Shown in pieces: positions 35,941 through 47,443 of a stretch of 64,000 bases of DNA. A program made the translations under genes and the position numbers. Each line of letters begins with the position of its first letter. The first letter of the stretch is position 1. The stretch is from Psychrobacter sp. (GTDB lineage: Bacteria; Pseudomonadota; Gammaproteobacteria; Pseudomonadales; Moraxellaceae): positions 1 to 64,000 of the forward strand of contig JAGLBE010000004.1 of the NCBI GenBank assembly GCA_018260445.1, given 5' to 3'. The notes beneath the pieces are model-generated. The model had not been told where the DNA came from. It did not search any database and saw only the letters and a program-made list of their open reading frames with translations.

Positions 35941-36516
35941 ATGTCCGCAACTATGTCCGCAACACTGGTATCTGCAAAGCAGTGGTTTATCACCCATGAA
36001 CAAGCTGCTTTTTTTATCAAAGTTATCTTTGGCTCAATACTCATTGCGATATTGGCGCAGTTATCCATCCCGTTAGTGCCAGTACCGATTACCGGGCAAA
36101 CCCTAGGGGTGACCATTGCTGGCCTTGCCCTAGGTAGAAATGCCGGTGTCAGCGCAGTGCTGCTTTATTTGGCAGAAGGCGCTATCGGTTTGCCGGTATT
36201 TGCCAACGGCGGTAGCGGCATCGCGACGTTGCTAGGCCCTTCTGGCGGATATTTATTTGGGTTTGTCGCCTCGGCAGCCATTTTGGGCTATTTTAGCGAT
36301 AAAGGGGTGCTAAAAAGTTTGTGGAAAAGTGCGCTCGTCACGCTTGTGGCCACCGCCGTAACTTTTGTTTTTGGCTTAATCCAATTATCCTATTTTGTGC
36401 CCGCAGGTACGGTGCTGCAGAATGGGTTATATCCGTTTATTTTTGGCGGTATTGTGAAATCTTTAGCCGCCGTTGTTTTGGTAAAGCCTACGCATAACTT
36501 TTTCTCTAAGTTATAG
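35941..36516 (+). CDS. bioY: Biotin transporter S component BioY
   Basis: A 191-residue membrane protein with about six helices. The family blocks VPVPITGQTLGVTIAGLALG and LYLAEGAIGLPVFANG, and the GPSGGYLFGF segment, identify BioY, which takes up biotin alone or with an ECF energising module (EcfA/A'/T). No ECF genes are adjacent, as is common for solitary proteobacterial BioY. No BioR/BirA operator was recognised upstream. Confidence 0.93.
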   Translation: MSATMSATLVSAKQWFITHEQAAFFIKVIFGSILIAILAQLSIPLVPVPITGQTLGVTIAGLALGRNAGVSAVLLYLAEGAIGLPVFANGGSGIATLLGPSGGYLFGFVASAAILGYFSDKGVLKSLWKSALVTLVATAVTFVFGLIQLSYFVPAGTVLQNGLYPFIFGGIVKSLAAVVLVKPTHNFFSKL

Positions 36517-36548
36517 CGGTTAATCAAGGTATTAGCGATAAGGTTTTT

Positions 36549-36583
36549 TAAACTAAACGGCATCCAATAGGCCGTTTAGTTTA
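36549..36583 (+). terminator. Perfect 13-bp hairpin after bioY
   Basis: TAAACTAAACGGC (36549-36561) pairs perfectly with GCCGTTTAGTTTA (36571-36583) around a 9-nt loop. It lacks a T-tract, so it may be a weak terminator or an mRNA-stabilising hairpin. The rest of 36584-36820 shows no gene. Confidence 0.55.
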
Positions 36584-36820
36584 ATAAGTAGCTCAATCGC
36601 TTGTAAGAATGTTGTATTATCCATTTCTTTTTATTGTTTTTACTATGTCTTTTTACTATTGGGGATTACACAGAAATACGATTCTATGGCTTTAATATAA
36701 GAGCGCCTGGTTATTGTTGCTGCATCGTCTAACTCAACCTTCCGCGGACTCATAAATAACAATCTTTTGCTATCTTATCTTTATATCTACTCTTGCGTAA
36801 ATCCCAAATATAACTCATAG

Positions 36821-37015
36821 TTACACCACCAAACCATGTTCCTCTAATCCTTTAAAAATTTTGTATTCAACCTCGGTGGCATCGCTCTCATTAGCAAAAG
36901 TATAGGCAACGGCTGCGCTTTGGCTGATAAAATAAACATGAATAATCGCCTGTTGGCGCGATATCCGGCTGATATCATTGATGTTAATCGTATCGTTTTG
37001 GATAATAATAAACAT
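36821..37015 (-). CDS. Small hypothetical protein, 64 residues
   Basis: An ATG with AAAGGA about 7 bases upstream opens a 64-codon frame. The protein (start MFIIIQNDTININDISRI) has alternating hydrophobic residues suggesting two or three beta strands followed by an acidic helix (SDATEVEYKIFKGLEEHGL), like small PH/BON-sized or stand-alone sensory folds. No signal peptide. I do not recognise the family. It lies upstream of the cold-shock/DUF1294 gene on the same strand but 110 bases from its end. Confidence 0.6.
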   Translation of the reverse strand: MFIIIQNDTININDISRISRQQAIIHVYFISQSAAVAYTFANESDATEVEYKIFKGLEEHGLVV

Positions 37016-37125
37016 AGTGCGGTCCTTTTTTGGGTTTTAGGTGACTTCATTTAAAATCGGGTTAAGGGTTAAGTAAGCAAATTCGGTAGCATAAATGTGC
37101 ACTAGCGTTAGTAGTGTCCAACACC

Positions 37126-37836
37126 TTAAGAAATAAACCTTTGTATATCGCCGCCTGCCAACAAAAACAGCAGGCCGGCTAAATTGAGAATAACGGTTAA
37201 ATAATACATCAAGCGAAAATCCGCTTTTTGTGACTTATGGCGCAAATAGGTCTGCGCCAACATCGCCCCTACCCAACCACCGATAAGGCTTAAAATATGT
37301 AAGGTGGATTCGGGGGTGCGCCATTTGTCTTTTTGCGCCGCTGCTTTGTCTTTGGCATACATTAAGAAGGTGACGACGCCGATTAGTATATACCAACCCA
37401 CCACTAGCCAGTTAAGCTTGCCCGTAACCGCAATAAAGGCTAAAACGGCATAAAAGCCGATGCCCATAAACAAGCGATTGCTTTGGCTACTTTTAAAGGC
37501 CGCTTGCTGCGAGTCATACGCCTTATGCTGCTGGCTTCTATTGTCCTGTCTCTTATTGTCCTGTCTGCTATTGAATTGCCTGTTATTATCTTGGCGTTTA
37601 TTATCTTGTGCTGTCTTTTTTTGGCCAAAATCCCGCTCTTGCACTTGGTGAGCCCTGGGTCTGCCGTTAGCGTCTTCGCCCAGTTCAAACACCACCTTAT
37701 CGCCTTGGCTCGGTCGGCGTGGCGGTTTAAACTCGCTAATATGAAAAAAGACGGACTCGCCTTGCTCACTTTCGATAAAGCCAAAGCCTTTGTCATCTTG
37801 CCACTTAGTGACCACTCCCATAGTTTTAATTGTCAT
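37126..37836 (-). CDS. Cold-shock domain protein fused to DUF1294 membrane domain
   Basis: A 236-residue fusion. Residues 6-68 are a cold-shock (CspA-like) OB fold with the RNP1-like stretch KGFGFIESE and the RNP2-like VFFHISEF. A Gln/Asn/Arg/Asp-rich linker of about 45 residues is built from short repeats (QDNKRQDN). Residues about 125-230 form the DUF1294 domain: three or so membrane helices, the FLMYAKDKAAAQ motif and GGWVGAMLAQTYLRHKSQK. CSD-DUF1294 fusions are known in gammaproteobacteria; how an RNA-binding domain serves at the membrane is not established. Confidence 0.88.
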   Translation of the reverse strand: MTIKTMGVVTKWQDDKGFGFIESEQGESVFFHISEFKPPRRPSQGDKVVFELGEDANGRPRAHQVQERDFGQKKTAQDNKRQDNNRQFNSRQDNKRQDNRSQQHKAYDSQQAAFKSSQSNRLFMGIGFYAVLAFIAVTGKLNWLVVGWYILIGVVTFLMYAKDKAAAQKDKWRTPESTLHILSLIGGWVGAMLAQTYLRHKSQKADFRLMYYLTVILNLAGLLFLLAGGDIQRFIS

Positions 37837-37903
37837 AAGGCTTCTCGTTTAAAACTCTTCCAAAACCTGTTGAAAGCCAGTAAATAGCCAGATAACATTT
37901 GGA

Positions 37904-38806
37904 TTAACGCCATACGCCCAGCGTTATCCTATCATTACCGCCATAATCTTGCAGGGTTTGCACCTCACTAAATCCGTTTTGCGCAAAAATGCGGCGCACG
38001 TTATCGCCTTGGTCATGCCCGTGCTCAAGTGCCAAAAGCCCCCCTTGCACCAAATACCGTTTTGCTTGATTGCAAATAAGTTTGATATCGGCAAGCCCTT
38101 TGTCATCGGCCACCAAAGCGGATAACGGCTCTGCTGTAAGCTGCGGTAAATGCGTATCTGCCGGGTCGATATAGGGCGGATTAGAGACTATGACTGCAAA
38201 TTGAGGCTGGCTGTCGTGGTTGTGATGATTGGTATGGATTTGATGGTTGTCAAAAACGGCAAACCAATCGCTTTGATAAAACTCAATATTGCTGATGTGG
38301 TTCAAGGTAGCATTGCGTTTGGCCACACTTAACGCCTCAGTGGAGTCATCAATCGCCGTAATGTGCCATTGCTGTGGAGCTAACTTGGCAAGCTCATACG
38401 CCAAACTGATAGCGATACAGCCTGAGCCAGTGCCTAAGTCTAACAGACGCTTTGGGACTTTATGAGTGTTTGGTTTATGAACATCACTCTTAGCAATCCA
38501 ATTAAGCACCTGCTCTACCAATACCTCGGTATCGGGGCGCGGTATTAAAGTATGCGCATTGACGATAAAGTCAAGCGACCAAAACGCCTGTTTGCCGGTC
38601 AAATACGCCAGTGGTGTGCCTGCCTGCATCTTAGCAATACCTTCGTTAAACTGAGTTAGCTCGCTATCTGACAGACTATAATCACTCTCAGTAATTAAAA
38701 ACGTAGCCGGTTTTTGGAGCACAGATAGCAGCCAGTCGCTAACCCAGTGCGAGGGTAGATGATAATCTTGACGCTTGATTTGGCGGATGGTGTGGTTTGT
38801 TGGCAT
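37904..38806 (-). CDS. prmC: Peptide chain release factor N5-glutamine methyltransferase PrmC
   Basis: A 300-residue SAM enzyme that methylates the GGQ glutamine of RF1 and RF2. The N-terminal helical domain recognises the release factor; LLDLGTGSGCIAISLA binds SAM; VSNPPYIDPAD is the NPPY catalytic motif. prfA, its frequent neighbour, is not adjacent. The start is at ATG 38806. Confidence 0.94.
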   Translation of the reverse strand: MPTNHTIRQIKRQDYHLPSHWVSDWLLSVLQKPATFLITESDYSLSDSELTQFNEGIAKMQAGTPLAYLTGKQAFWSLDFIVNAHTLIPRPDTEVLVEQVLNWIAKSDVHKPNTHKVPKRLLDLGTGSGCIAISLAYELAKLAPQQWHITAIDDSTEALSVAKRNATLNHISNIEFYQSDWFAVFDNHQIHTNHHNHDSQPQFAVIVSNPPYIDPADTHLPQLTAEPLSALVADDKGLADIKLICNQAKRYLVQGGLLALEHGHDQGDNVRRIFAQNGFSEVQTLQDYGGNDRITLGVWR

Positions 38807-38875
38807 TGGGCGGCTTTTTTGAGTTTGTTATTTAATAGACAAGGGGTCACTTGACTCATAATGGTTGCCTTGGAG

Positions 38876-39041
38876 AGCTTTTTAGCCCCGATTGCAGCGG
38901 CTATACTTGGCGCAGCATGGGCTTGCAGGCACTTGGCAAGAGGCGTTATCGAGGCAACAGGAACGACTCTTGCCAGTAGTGCCTGCGCCCATGCCAGCCA
39001 AGATAGTAGCGCAAAGCGGGATTAGCTACCATAGTAAAGCT
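38876..39041. repeat. 166-bp near-palindromic extragenic element
   Basis: Two arms of about 65-75 bp can fold on each other around a loop at about 38944-38964. The outer ends are AGCTT...AAAGCT; inner matching blocks include GCATGGGC, GCAGGCACT and TGGCAAGAG on the left with GCCCATGC, AGTGCCTGC and CTCTTGCCA on the right, separated by one- to three-base bulges. It fills the gap between prmC and ampG. It has no reading frame of note. The structure fits a MITE or a large REP-like extragenic palindrome; no target duplication was identified. Confidence 0.75.
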
Positions 39042-39080
39042 GCCAAAAAGCGACTATAAGCATTATTTAAAGCTCTTAGC

Positions 39081-40691
39081 TTATTTTTTTGTACCGCTGA
39101 GGTCTGTGTCATCCCCATAAATATCATCATTGCCGCCAATCACAATATGTTTATCGACCAGATAAATAAGTAGCAAAATGGGAACGCCGATGGCAAAGGT
39201 GAAGATAAAAAAGAAGGGATAGCCCATGTTATCAACGATGCTACCCGAATAGCCGCCCAGCACTTTAGGAAACAGGGTCATCAAGGATGAAAATATCGCA
39301 TATTGCACCGCAGTAAAGCGAATGGAGGTCAGTGCTGATAAAAAAGCGATAAACACCGTCATCGCAAGCCCTGCAGCGAGGTTATCAAACACCACCGCCA
39401 TGTACATAACCTCTAGGCTCCCTTGATGATAGGTGAGCAGCACAAACAATAGGTTGGTGATGGCCGCCAATATCGCCCCGACCATCATCGCTTGCATGAT
39501 GCGCAGTTTTTTGGCGAGTAGGCCACCGAGTAAGCCGCCAGCAATGGTCATAATCACCCCAACCAGTTTGACTGCGGTGGCAATATCGGTTTTGCTAAAG
39601 CCCATATCTTGATAAAAAACGTTGGAGATAACCCCGGCCACAATGTCAGAGATGCGGTACAGGCCAATTAATGCCAGTAATAATAACGCTTTTTTGCCAT
39701 AACGACGGAAAAAATCGACAATGGGTTCAATCCAGGTGGTGTAAGCTATGCGTTTATCGACCAAACCCACACTAACCAGCAAATAACCCACGGTCAGCGC
39801 AGCGGTTAAACTCGCCAATAAATGCACCACTTCAAGTCCAAACCCTAGTAATACGCCGGTCTCTTTTGGCATGAGGTTGCCGCTATAGTAAAAGGTCATG
39901 ACAAAGGCGACAATGGCGAAAACAAACACCAAAACTAGGCGGCCATAATCGGAGGATTGCCGCTCGATGCGCACCTGATTGCTAATCGGCTCTCGAATTA
40001 TTAAGGTGGTGGCAACCCCCACTAACATCACCAACGCCATTAATAGATAAGTATTGCGCCACGCTACATAGCTATACAGGGTTTCGGTTGAGCCAAAAAA
40101 ATCTGCCAAATATAAGGCCCCAGCCCCAGCCACTATCATGCCAATACGGTAGCCTGCGGTATACATGGCGGACAACACCGACTGCATATCTACCGGCGCA
40201 AGCTCAATACGATAGGCATCAATCACAATATCTTGAGTGGCAGAGGAAAACCCTAAGAGCACTGCGCCAAGGCCCATTAACTTTAATGGGTCGTCAAACA
40301 ACATCACCTTGGTCGCCTGCGGATTGACGCTTGCCATAATACAGATGGCGCTAATAATCAGTAGCTGCGAGACCAACATCCACGCCCGTCTACGTCCTAG
40401 TTTTTTGGTGAGTATGGGCAGAGGCAAGGCATCAATCAACGGAGCCCAAATAAATTTAAAGGAGTAGCCGAGTGCCGCCCACGCAAACATGGTGACCACG
40501 CTGCGGTCGATGCCCGCCTCACGCAGCCATAACGAGAGGCTGGAGAAAATAAGCATAATCGGTATGCCAGCGGCAAACCCTAAAAATAACATGATGATGG
40601 CGCGCGAGTCTAAATAGGCTTTTGCGGCCTCCGACCAAGACCTTTTGGCGGCTTTGTTAACAGGGGGGGTAGAATGCGTTGCGGCGGACAT
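39081..40691 (-). CDS. ampG: AmpG-family muropeptide permease
   Basis: A 536-residue major facilitator protein with about 12-14 membrane helices that imports anhydro-muropeptides released by lytic transglycosylases. Diagnostic stretches are GFAAGIPIMLIFSSLSLWLREAGI, cut short here, the GRRRAWML loop after helix 2, GFSSATQDIVIDAYRIE and the DNLAAGLAMTVFIAFLSAL region. It starts the recycling route that AmgK and MurU (3.9-6 kb) complete. The final 30 residues are Asp-rich and cytoplasmic. Confidence 0.92.
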   Translation of the reverse strand: MSAATHSTPPVNKAAKRSWSEAAKAYLDSRAIIMLFLGFAAGIPIMLIFSSLSLWLREAGIDRSVVTMFAWAALGYSFKFIWAPLIDALPLPILTKKLGRRRAWMLVSQLLIISAICIMASVNPQATKVMLFDDPLKLMGLGAVLLGFSSATQDIVIDAYRIELAPVDMQSVLSAMYTAGYRIGMIVAGAGALYLADFFGSTETLYSYVAWRNTYLLMALVMLVGVATTLIIREPISNQVRIERQSSDYGRLVLVFVFAIVAFVMTFYYSGNLMPKETGVLLGFGLEVVHLLASLTAALTVGYLLVSVGLVDKRIAYTTWIEPIVDFFRRYGKKALLLLALIGLYRISDIVAGVISNVFYQDMGFSKTDIATAVKLVGVIMTIAGGLLGGLLAKKLRIMQAMMVGAILAAITNLLFVLLTYHQGSLEVMYMAVVFDNLAAGLAMTVFIAFLSALTSIRFTAVQYAIFSSLMTLFPKVLGGYSGSIVDNMGYPFFFIFTFAIGVPILLLIYLVDKHIVIGGNDDIYGDDTDLSGTKK

Positions 40692-40916
40692 GGCAAACCT
40701 ATAATGTAAAATGTCAAAATATTAATAATATTTGAGTGAATTGAGGATTCTGCTGTTAATGTAGCTGATTATACTTAATTTAACCTGTTACCAACAACAA
40801 GTGCTTGAAAGGTTATTAAATAGTGCTACTATCGCTATACTGCGTCGCTATCTTGACTCGTGACCCTATTTGCCATAATGACTTGCTGACCCAAACCTCA
40901 AGGATTATTTTCACTC

Positions 40917-41318
40917 ATGTTATATCCCGTTGCTATGCTGCAAAAAGACGGCAGATTTCATGCCCATCTTCCCGATTTACCCGATCTTAAAATATCGGGC
41001 GATAGCATGGCAAATACCATATCCTGCGCCCGTTATGAAGTCATCCAGTATTTACAAACGCTGGCCGAAACCGAGCAACCCTTACCCAGTGGCAGCGATA
41101 TTTCGCAGTATCTCTCTAGCGGCGAGTATGCCGGCTGGACTTGGGCGATTGTGCATATTGAAGCGTCGCGTATTATTGGCGAAGATGTGGCGGTAACCCT
41201 CAATATTCCGCATCGGCTGGTGCAAAAGCTGAGCAAAAACGCCGAGGCCGAGCAGATGACGCTAAAAACCTATATTATCAATACCCTAATTGAAACTGCC
41301 AACAGCAACAGTGTCTAA
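40917..41318 (+). CDS. HicB-like protein (orphan antitoxin-type)
   Basis: A 133-residue protein. Residues 1-60 follow the HicB pattern (YPVAMLQKDGRFHAHLPDLP, then a SMANTISCARYEVIQYLQ helix), a degenerate RNase H-like fold; residues about 85-130 look like a ribbon-helix-helix DNA-binding tail (VTLNIPHRLVQKLSKNAE, TLKTYIINTLIE). No hicA toxin gene is seen on either side, so it may be a remnant or a stand-alone regulator. Position between ampG (divergent) and katG gives no functional hint. Confidence 0.8.
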   Translation: MLYPVAMLQKDGRFHAHLPDLPDLKISGDSMANTISCARYEVIQYLQTLAETEQPLPSGSDISQYLSSGEYAGWTWAIVHIEASRIIGEDVAVTLNIPHRLVQKLSKNAEAEQMTLKTYIINTLIETANSNSV

Positions 41319-44123
<2,805 letters not shown>

Positions 44124-44196
44124 AAGTATGCTAGTCACTCATACTGCTTAGTCTAGCAGTATGATACGCTTTAGCGCACACATTGAAACCAGTAGA

Positions 44197-44226
44197 ACAG
44201 CCTCCTTATTAGGGGGCTGTTTTTTT
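44197..44226 (+). terminator. Rho-independent terminator of katG
   Basis: ACAGCCTCC pairs with GGGGGCTGT (one G-T pair) around TTATTA and is followed by six T. Confidence 0.9.
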
Positions 44227-44386
44227 GGCGTCTATCTATTACTATATTTTATGAGATACTGCATGATATTATGATGGGTTGCAACTCGCTACAGCCTCGT
44301 TGTGTTGTACATGAGTCATCTATTATAAAACGTACAACTTCTCCATTATTTAAACTTATCACACTATCTAAAAAGCAGAATACAAC

Positions 44387-45322
44387 ATGGCAATCGACGT
44401 CGTCGTCAATCAAAGACATTTACAAATCCAACTCAAACAATTAGAAACCGTGTGGCATACGGTTATCAATGGCTATAATTTAAGCCAAGCTGCTCAAGTG
44501 TTGCACACCAGTCAATCAAGCCTATCAAAACACATTTCTGCCTTAGAAAATCAACTTAAAGCACCGGTGTTTGTGCGCCAAGGCAAACGTTTAACCAGCC
44601 TGACCCCGATTGGCGAAGCGCTGTTACCGCATATTGAAGCGATATTTACCGAAATCCGCACCATTGAAAATATTAGCCTTGATTTTAACAATCCCAAAGA
44701 GGGCACCCTGACCCTTGCCACCACCCATACCCAAGCCCGCTACGTATTGCCAGACATTATCAAACAGTTTAAACAACAGTATCCCAATGTGCGCTTGGTG
44801 CTGCAACAAGCCGACCCCGAGACCATCGCCAATATGGTGATACGGGGTCAAGCCGATATTGGGGTTGCTACCGAATCGCTGCTACACAATGCTTACTTGC
44901 GCTGTTTTAGGTATTACGACTGGTCGCATCGGGTGATAGTTCCCAATGATCATGAATTGGCTAGCATGGTGTCCATAGATTTACCGACCTTAGCTAGCTA
45001 TCCCTTGGTGACTTATCATGGCGGCTTTACGGGGCGTAGTGCCATCGATAAAACGTTTGCCGATGCTGGGCTGCAGCCTGAAATTGTACTCGCCGCTTTG
45101 GATGCCGATGTGATTAGCACCTATGTTGGCGCAGGGCTTGGCGTGGGCATTATTGCTGAAATGGCGTTTGAGCCGAGCCATTATCAAACCCTAACAGCGA
45201 TTCCGGTTGATCATTTTGGCCGCTTTACCAGCTGGATAGCGGTACGTGATGATGCCGAGGTGCGCCAGTTTGGCAAAGCCTTTATTGCATTGTGCCAAAA
45301 ACAGTTTGGCAATACAGTATAA
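44387..45322 (+). CDS. CysB/Cbl-type LysR transcriptional regulator
   Basis: A 311-residue LysR-family regulator. The winged HTH is at about residues 10-70 (LETVWHTVINGYNLSQAAQVL, cut short, then TSQSSLSKHISALENQL). The effector domain begins with the TLATTHTQARYVLPDIIKQF stretch, typical of CysB/Cbl, which senses O-acetylserine or sulfate limitation to control sulfur assimilation. No sulfur gene is adjacent, so the target genes are elsewhere. Assignment to cysB itself versus cbl is not possible here. Confidence 0.88.
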   Translation: MAIDVVVNQRHLQIQLKQLETVWHTVINGYNLSQAAQVLHTSQSSLSKHISALENQLKAPVFVRQGKRLTSLTPIGEALLPHIEAIFTEIRTIENISLDFNNPKEGTLTLATTHTQARYVLPDIIKQFKQQYPNVRLVLQQADPETIANMVIRGQADIGVATESLLHNAYLRCFRYYDWSHRVIVPNDHELASMVSIDLPTLASYPLVTYHGGFTGRSAIDKTFADAGLQPEIVLAALDADVISTYVGAGLGVGIIAEMAFEPSHYQTLTAIPVDHFGRFTSWIAVRDDAEVRQFGKAFIALCQKQFGNTV

Positions 45323-45481
45323 GCTAACCAAACTTTCGCAGTGATTGCCTATTTTTTGGCAGGGTGCCTTTACGCACTGTGACGATTTAGCTACGCAGCC
45401 TATTAAGTATAGAGGTGCTATTTGCATTAGAATCATTGACTTAAACCATTGTATTGAATCAGTCTTTAAAGGAATACGTCT

Positions 45482-45596
45482 ATGGACACTGCAACATTTA
45501 TTGGTTCGTCAATCTTTTTTATATCATAGCGTTTATCATCGCGATGATTATCGGCGGTTATTTGGTCTATCGAACCCGCCCCAAAAAACCGAATAA
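45482..45596 (+). pseudogene. Small one-helix membrane protein interrupted at a T6 run
   Basis: ATG 45482 has an AAAGGA ribosome-binding site 7 bases upstream but its frame stops after 15 codons (MDTATFIGSSIFFIS). The -1 frame, entered at the six-T run 45515-45520, continues as YIIAFIIAMIIGGYLVYRTR and ends with a basic tail at TGA 45596. Adding one T would give an uninterrupted 39-residue protein with one membrane helix and a positive-inside tail. It may be a decayed gene, a phase-variable gene, a slippage-decoded gene or an assembly error. Confidence 0.55.
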
Positions 45597-45667
45597 ATGA
45601 CAGTAGTTTTTTGATTCAAAGATGTGTAGTTATTCGTTATGGCGGATGGATTTATGGGAATTAAACG

Positions 45668-46666
45668 ATGTCATTAATACCGCTTTCTTTTTTGGATTTA
45701 GCCCCTGTACCAGAAGGGCATAGCATTGCCGAAGGTGTGGCTTATACAGTGGCCATTGCCAAAAAGGCAGAAGCGATTGGTTTAAAGCGTTATTGGCTGG
45801 CCGAACATCACAATATGCCGGGTATTGCCAGTGCCGCCACCTCGGTGCTGCTAGCGCATATTGGCAGTCAAACCACTACCATTCGTATTGGTTCTGGCGG
45901 GGTCATGCTGCCCAACCATGCACCGTTAGTGATTGCCGAGCAGTTCGGCACCTTGCAAGCGTTATATGGCGACCGTATCGATTTGGGGTTAGGGCGTGCG
46001 CCGGGTACCGATGGCGCAACGTTTCAAGCCCTCCGTCGTCAGATGCAAGATGCCAATCGTTTTCCGCAAGATGTGCAAGAGCTGCTGTTTTATTTGGGCA
46101 AACAGTCTGACAATAGCCCTGTACAAGCCTTTCCCGGTGCTCATAGCAAGGTGCCGATTTGGATATTAGGCTCATCCCTATTTGGCGCAACCTTAGCGGC
46201 AAAGTTAGGGTTACCCTATGCGTTTGCCTCACATTTTGCGCCGCAAATGCTTACCCAAGCATTGCAAGCCTATCATCAGCAGTTTGAACCCTCACTGTAT
46301 TTGGCTAAGCCGTATGTGATGGTGGCGGCTAACCTGCTACTTGCAGATGACGACGACACAGCACGCTATCACTTTACCTCAGCGCAGCAAAGTTTTGTAC
46401 GTTTGCGCCGCGGTGGCCGTGGTCAAGTCCCCACCCCTGTCAATTCTATCGACGCCTATTGGAGTGCGGCTGAACAGGCGATGGTAGAGGCTGCTTTGTC
46501 GGTGTCTTTTGTGGGCAGTGTGGCGAGTGTTCAGCCAAAGCTTGCCACCTTTTTGCAAACCTATCGCCCTGATGAGCTTATCGTGACTGCCAATGTACAC
46601 AGTCAAGCGGCAAGGCTGAATTCGCTTGAGTTGGTGCCAGAGCTTGGATTGTTTGAGCTGGGTTAG
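45668..46666 (+). CDS. LLM-class flavin-dependent oxidoreductase (luciferase-like)
   Basis: A 332-residue bacterial luciferase-like TIM-barrel protein that uses FMNH2 or F420. The [17 protein letters not shown] start, [18 protein letters not shown] and [20 protein letters not shown] blocks, and GLGRAPGTD are typical of the LLM subgroup annotated as YhbW-like. The substrate is unknown. It is preceded by the interrupted small membrane protein on the same strand. Confidence 0.9.
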   Translation: MSLIPLSFLDLAPVPEGHSIAEGVAYTVAIAKKAEAIGLKRYWLAEHHNMPGIASAATSVLLAHIGSQTTTIRIGSGGVMLPNHAPLVIAEQFGTLQALYGDRIDLGLGRAPGTDGATFQALRRQMQDANRFPQDVQELLFYLGKQSDNSPVQAFPGAHSKVPIWILGSSLFGATLAAKLGLPYAFASHFAPQMLTQALQAYHQQFEPSLYLAKPYVMVAANLLLADDDDTARYHFTSAQQSFVRLRRGGRGQVPTPVNSIDAYWSAAEQAMVEAALSVSFVGSVASVQPKLATFLQTYRPDELIVTANVHSQAARLNSLELVPELGLFELG

Positions 46667-46824
46667 CTTGGGTTTAAAAGTAACGTACTTTTCAATAATG
46701 AAGGGCTAACCCTAAAATAGCTCTATTGATTTGGCGTATTTTTGCTGCTACTCATTGCACTGTTAGAAAATTACGATTACTATAAACCTGTAGAGTGTAC
46801 ATTGGACATGCAAGGGGCATACAA

Positions 46825-47124
46825 ATGACTGACGTGAATTATAGTATTCGCATTGATAAAGAGCTGCGTGATGCAGCCTTTTCTGTGCTAGAGAACTATG
46901 GCCTGTCGCCTTCTCAAGCTTTTAGACTATTTTTAAAACAAGTGGCGGGTACTGGTACTGTGCCTTTAACTTTTGATTATGCAAAATCCAGTATTGCCTA
47001 CGAGAAAAACCCAGTGACTATGCAAGCTATTGCTGATGCTAAAGCAGGTATCATGACCCACTTTGATAGTCCTGAGGCATTGCTCATAGCCGTTAAAGAA
47101 GATATGGACTCTGAAGTATTGTGA
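46825..47124 (+). CDS. RelB/DinJ-family antitoxin
   Basis: A 99-residue antitoxin. ATG 46825 has AAGGGG 8 bases upstream; earlier in-frame codons lack support. The N-terminal ribbon-helix-helix part (YSIRIDKELRDAAFSVLENY, then LSPSQAFRLFLKQV) binds DNA and represses the operon in this family; the C-terminal part neutralises the toxin. Stop codon TGA lies at 47122-47124, 15 bases before the toxin start. Confidence 0.9.
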   Translation: MTDVNYSIRIDKELRDAAFSVLENYGLSPSQAFRLFLKQVAGTGTVPLTFDYAKSSIAYEKNPVTMQAIADAKAGIMTHFDSPEALLIAVKEDMDSEVL

Positions 47125-47138
47125 CGGCTAGGGACAAT

Positions 47139-47408
47139 ATGAAGGGTATTAGTAGCACCAAACAATTTAAAAGAGACGCTAAAAAGCAATATTTGGTCTT
47201 ACTGACGCCTGCTTGGATAGAGGTGCTATATTGCTTATGTGATGGCCTACCACTTCCTAATAAGTATCGAGACCATCAATTGACTGGCAATCTTAAAGAC
47301 TTCAGAGATTGTCATATCAAACCTGATTTGGTACTGTTATACCGAGCTACAGAAGATACGGTTGAGTTGGTAAGGTTGGGTAGCCATAGCGAACTGGGTA
47401 TTGGCTAA
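47139..47408 (+). CDS. YafQ-family type II toxin (mRNA interferase)
   Basis: An 89-residue ribosome-dependent endoribonuclease of the RelE superfamily. ATG 47139 with AGGGA upstream is preferred; a GTG at 47121 overlaps the antitoxin stop. The active-site blocks match YafQ: KYRDHQLTGNLKDFRDCHI (His and Asp residues), LVLLYRA and LVRLGSHSELG with the C-terminal His. All expected catalytic positions appear to be present, so the toxin is probably active. Confidence 0.9.
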   Translation: MKGISSTKQFKRDAKKQYLVLLTPAWIEVLYCLCDGLPLPNKYRDHQLTGNLKDFRDCHIKPDLVLLYRATEDTVELVRLGSHSELGIG

Positions 47409-47443
47409 GTATGTATTGGCTAAAATAGTAACCCTCATCCCAC

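Noticed and set aside
47121-47138. GTG start of yafQ overlapping the antitoxin stop
   Set aside because: ATG 47139 is preceded by AGGGA at good distance and gives the normal family N-terminus, so the GTG is less likely.
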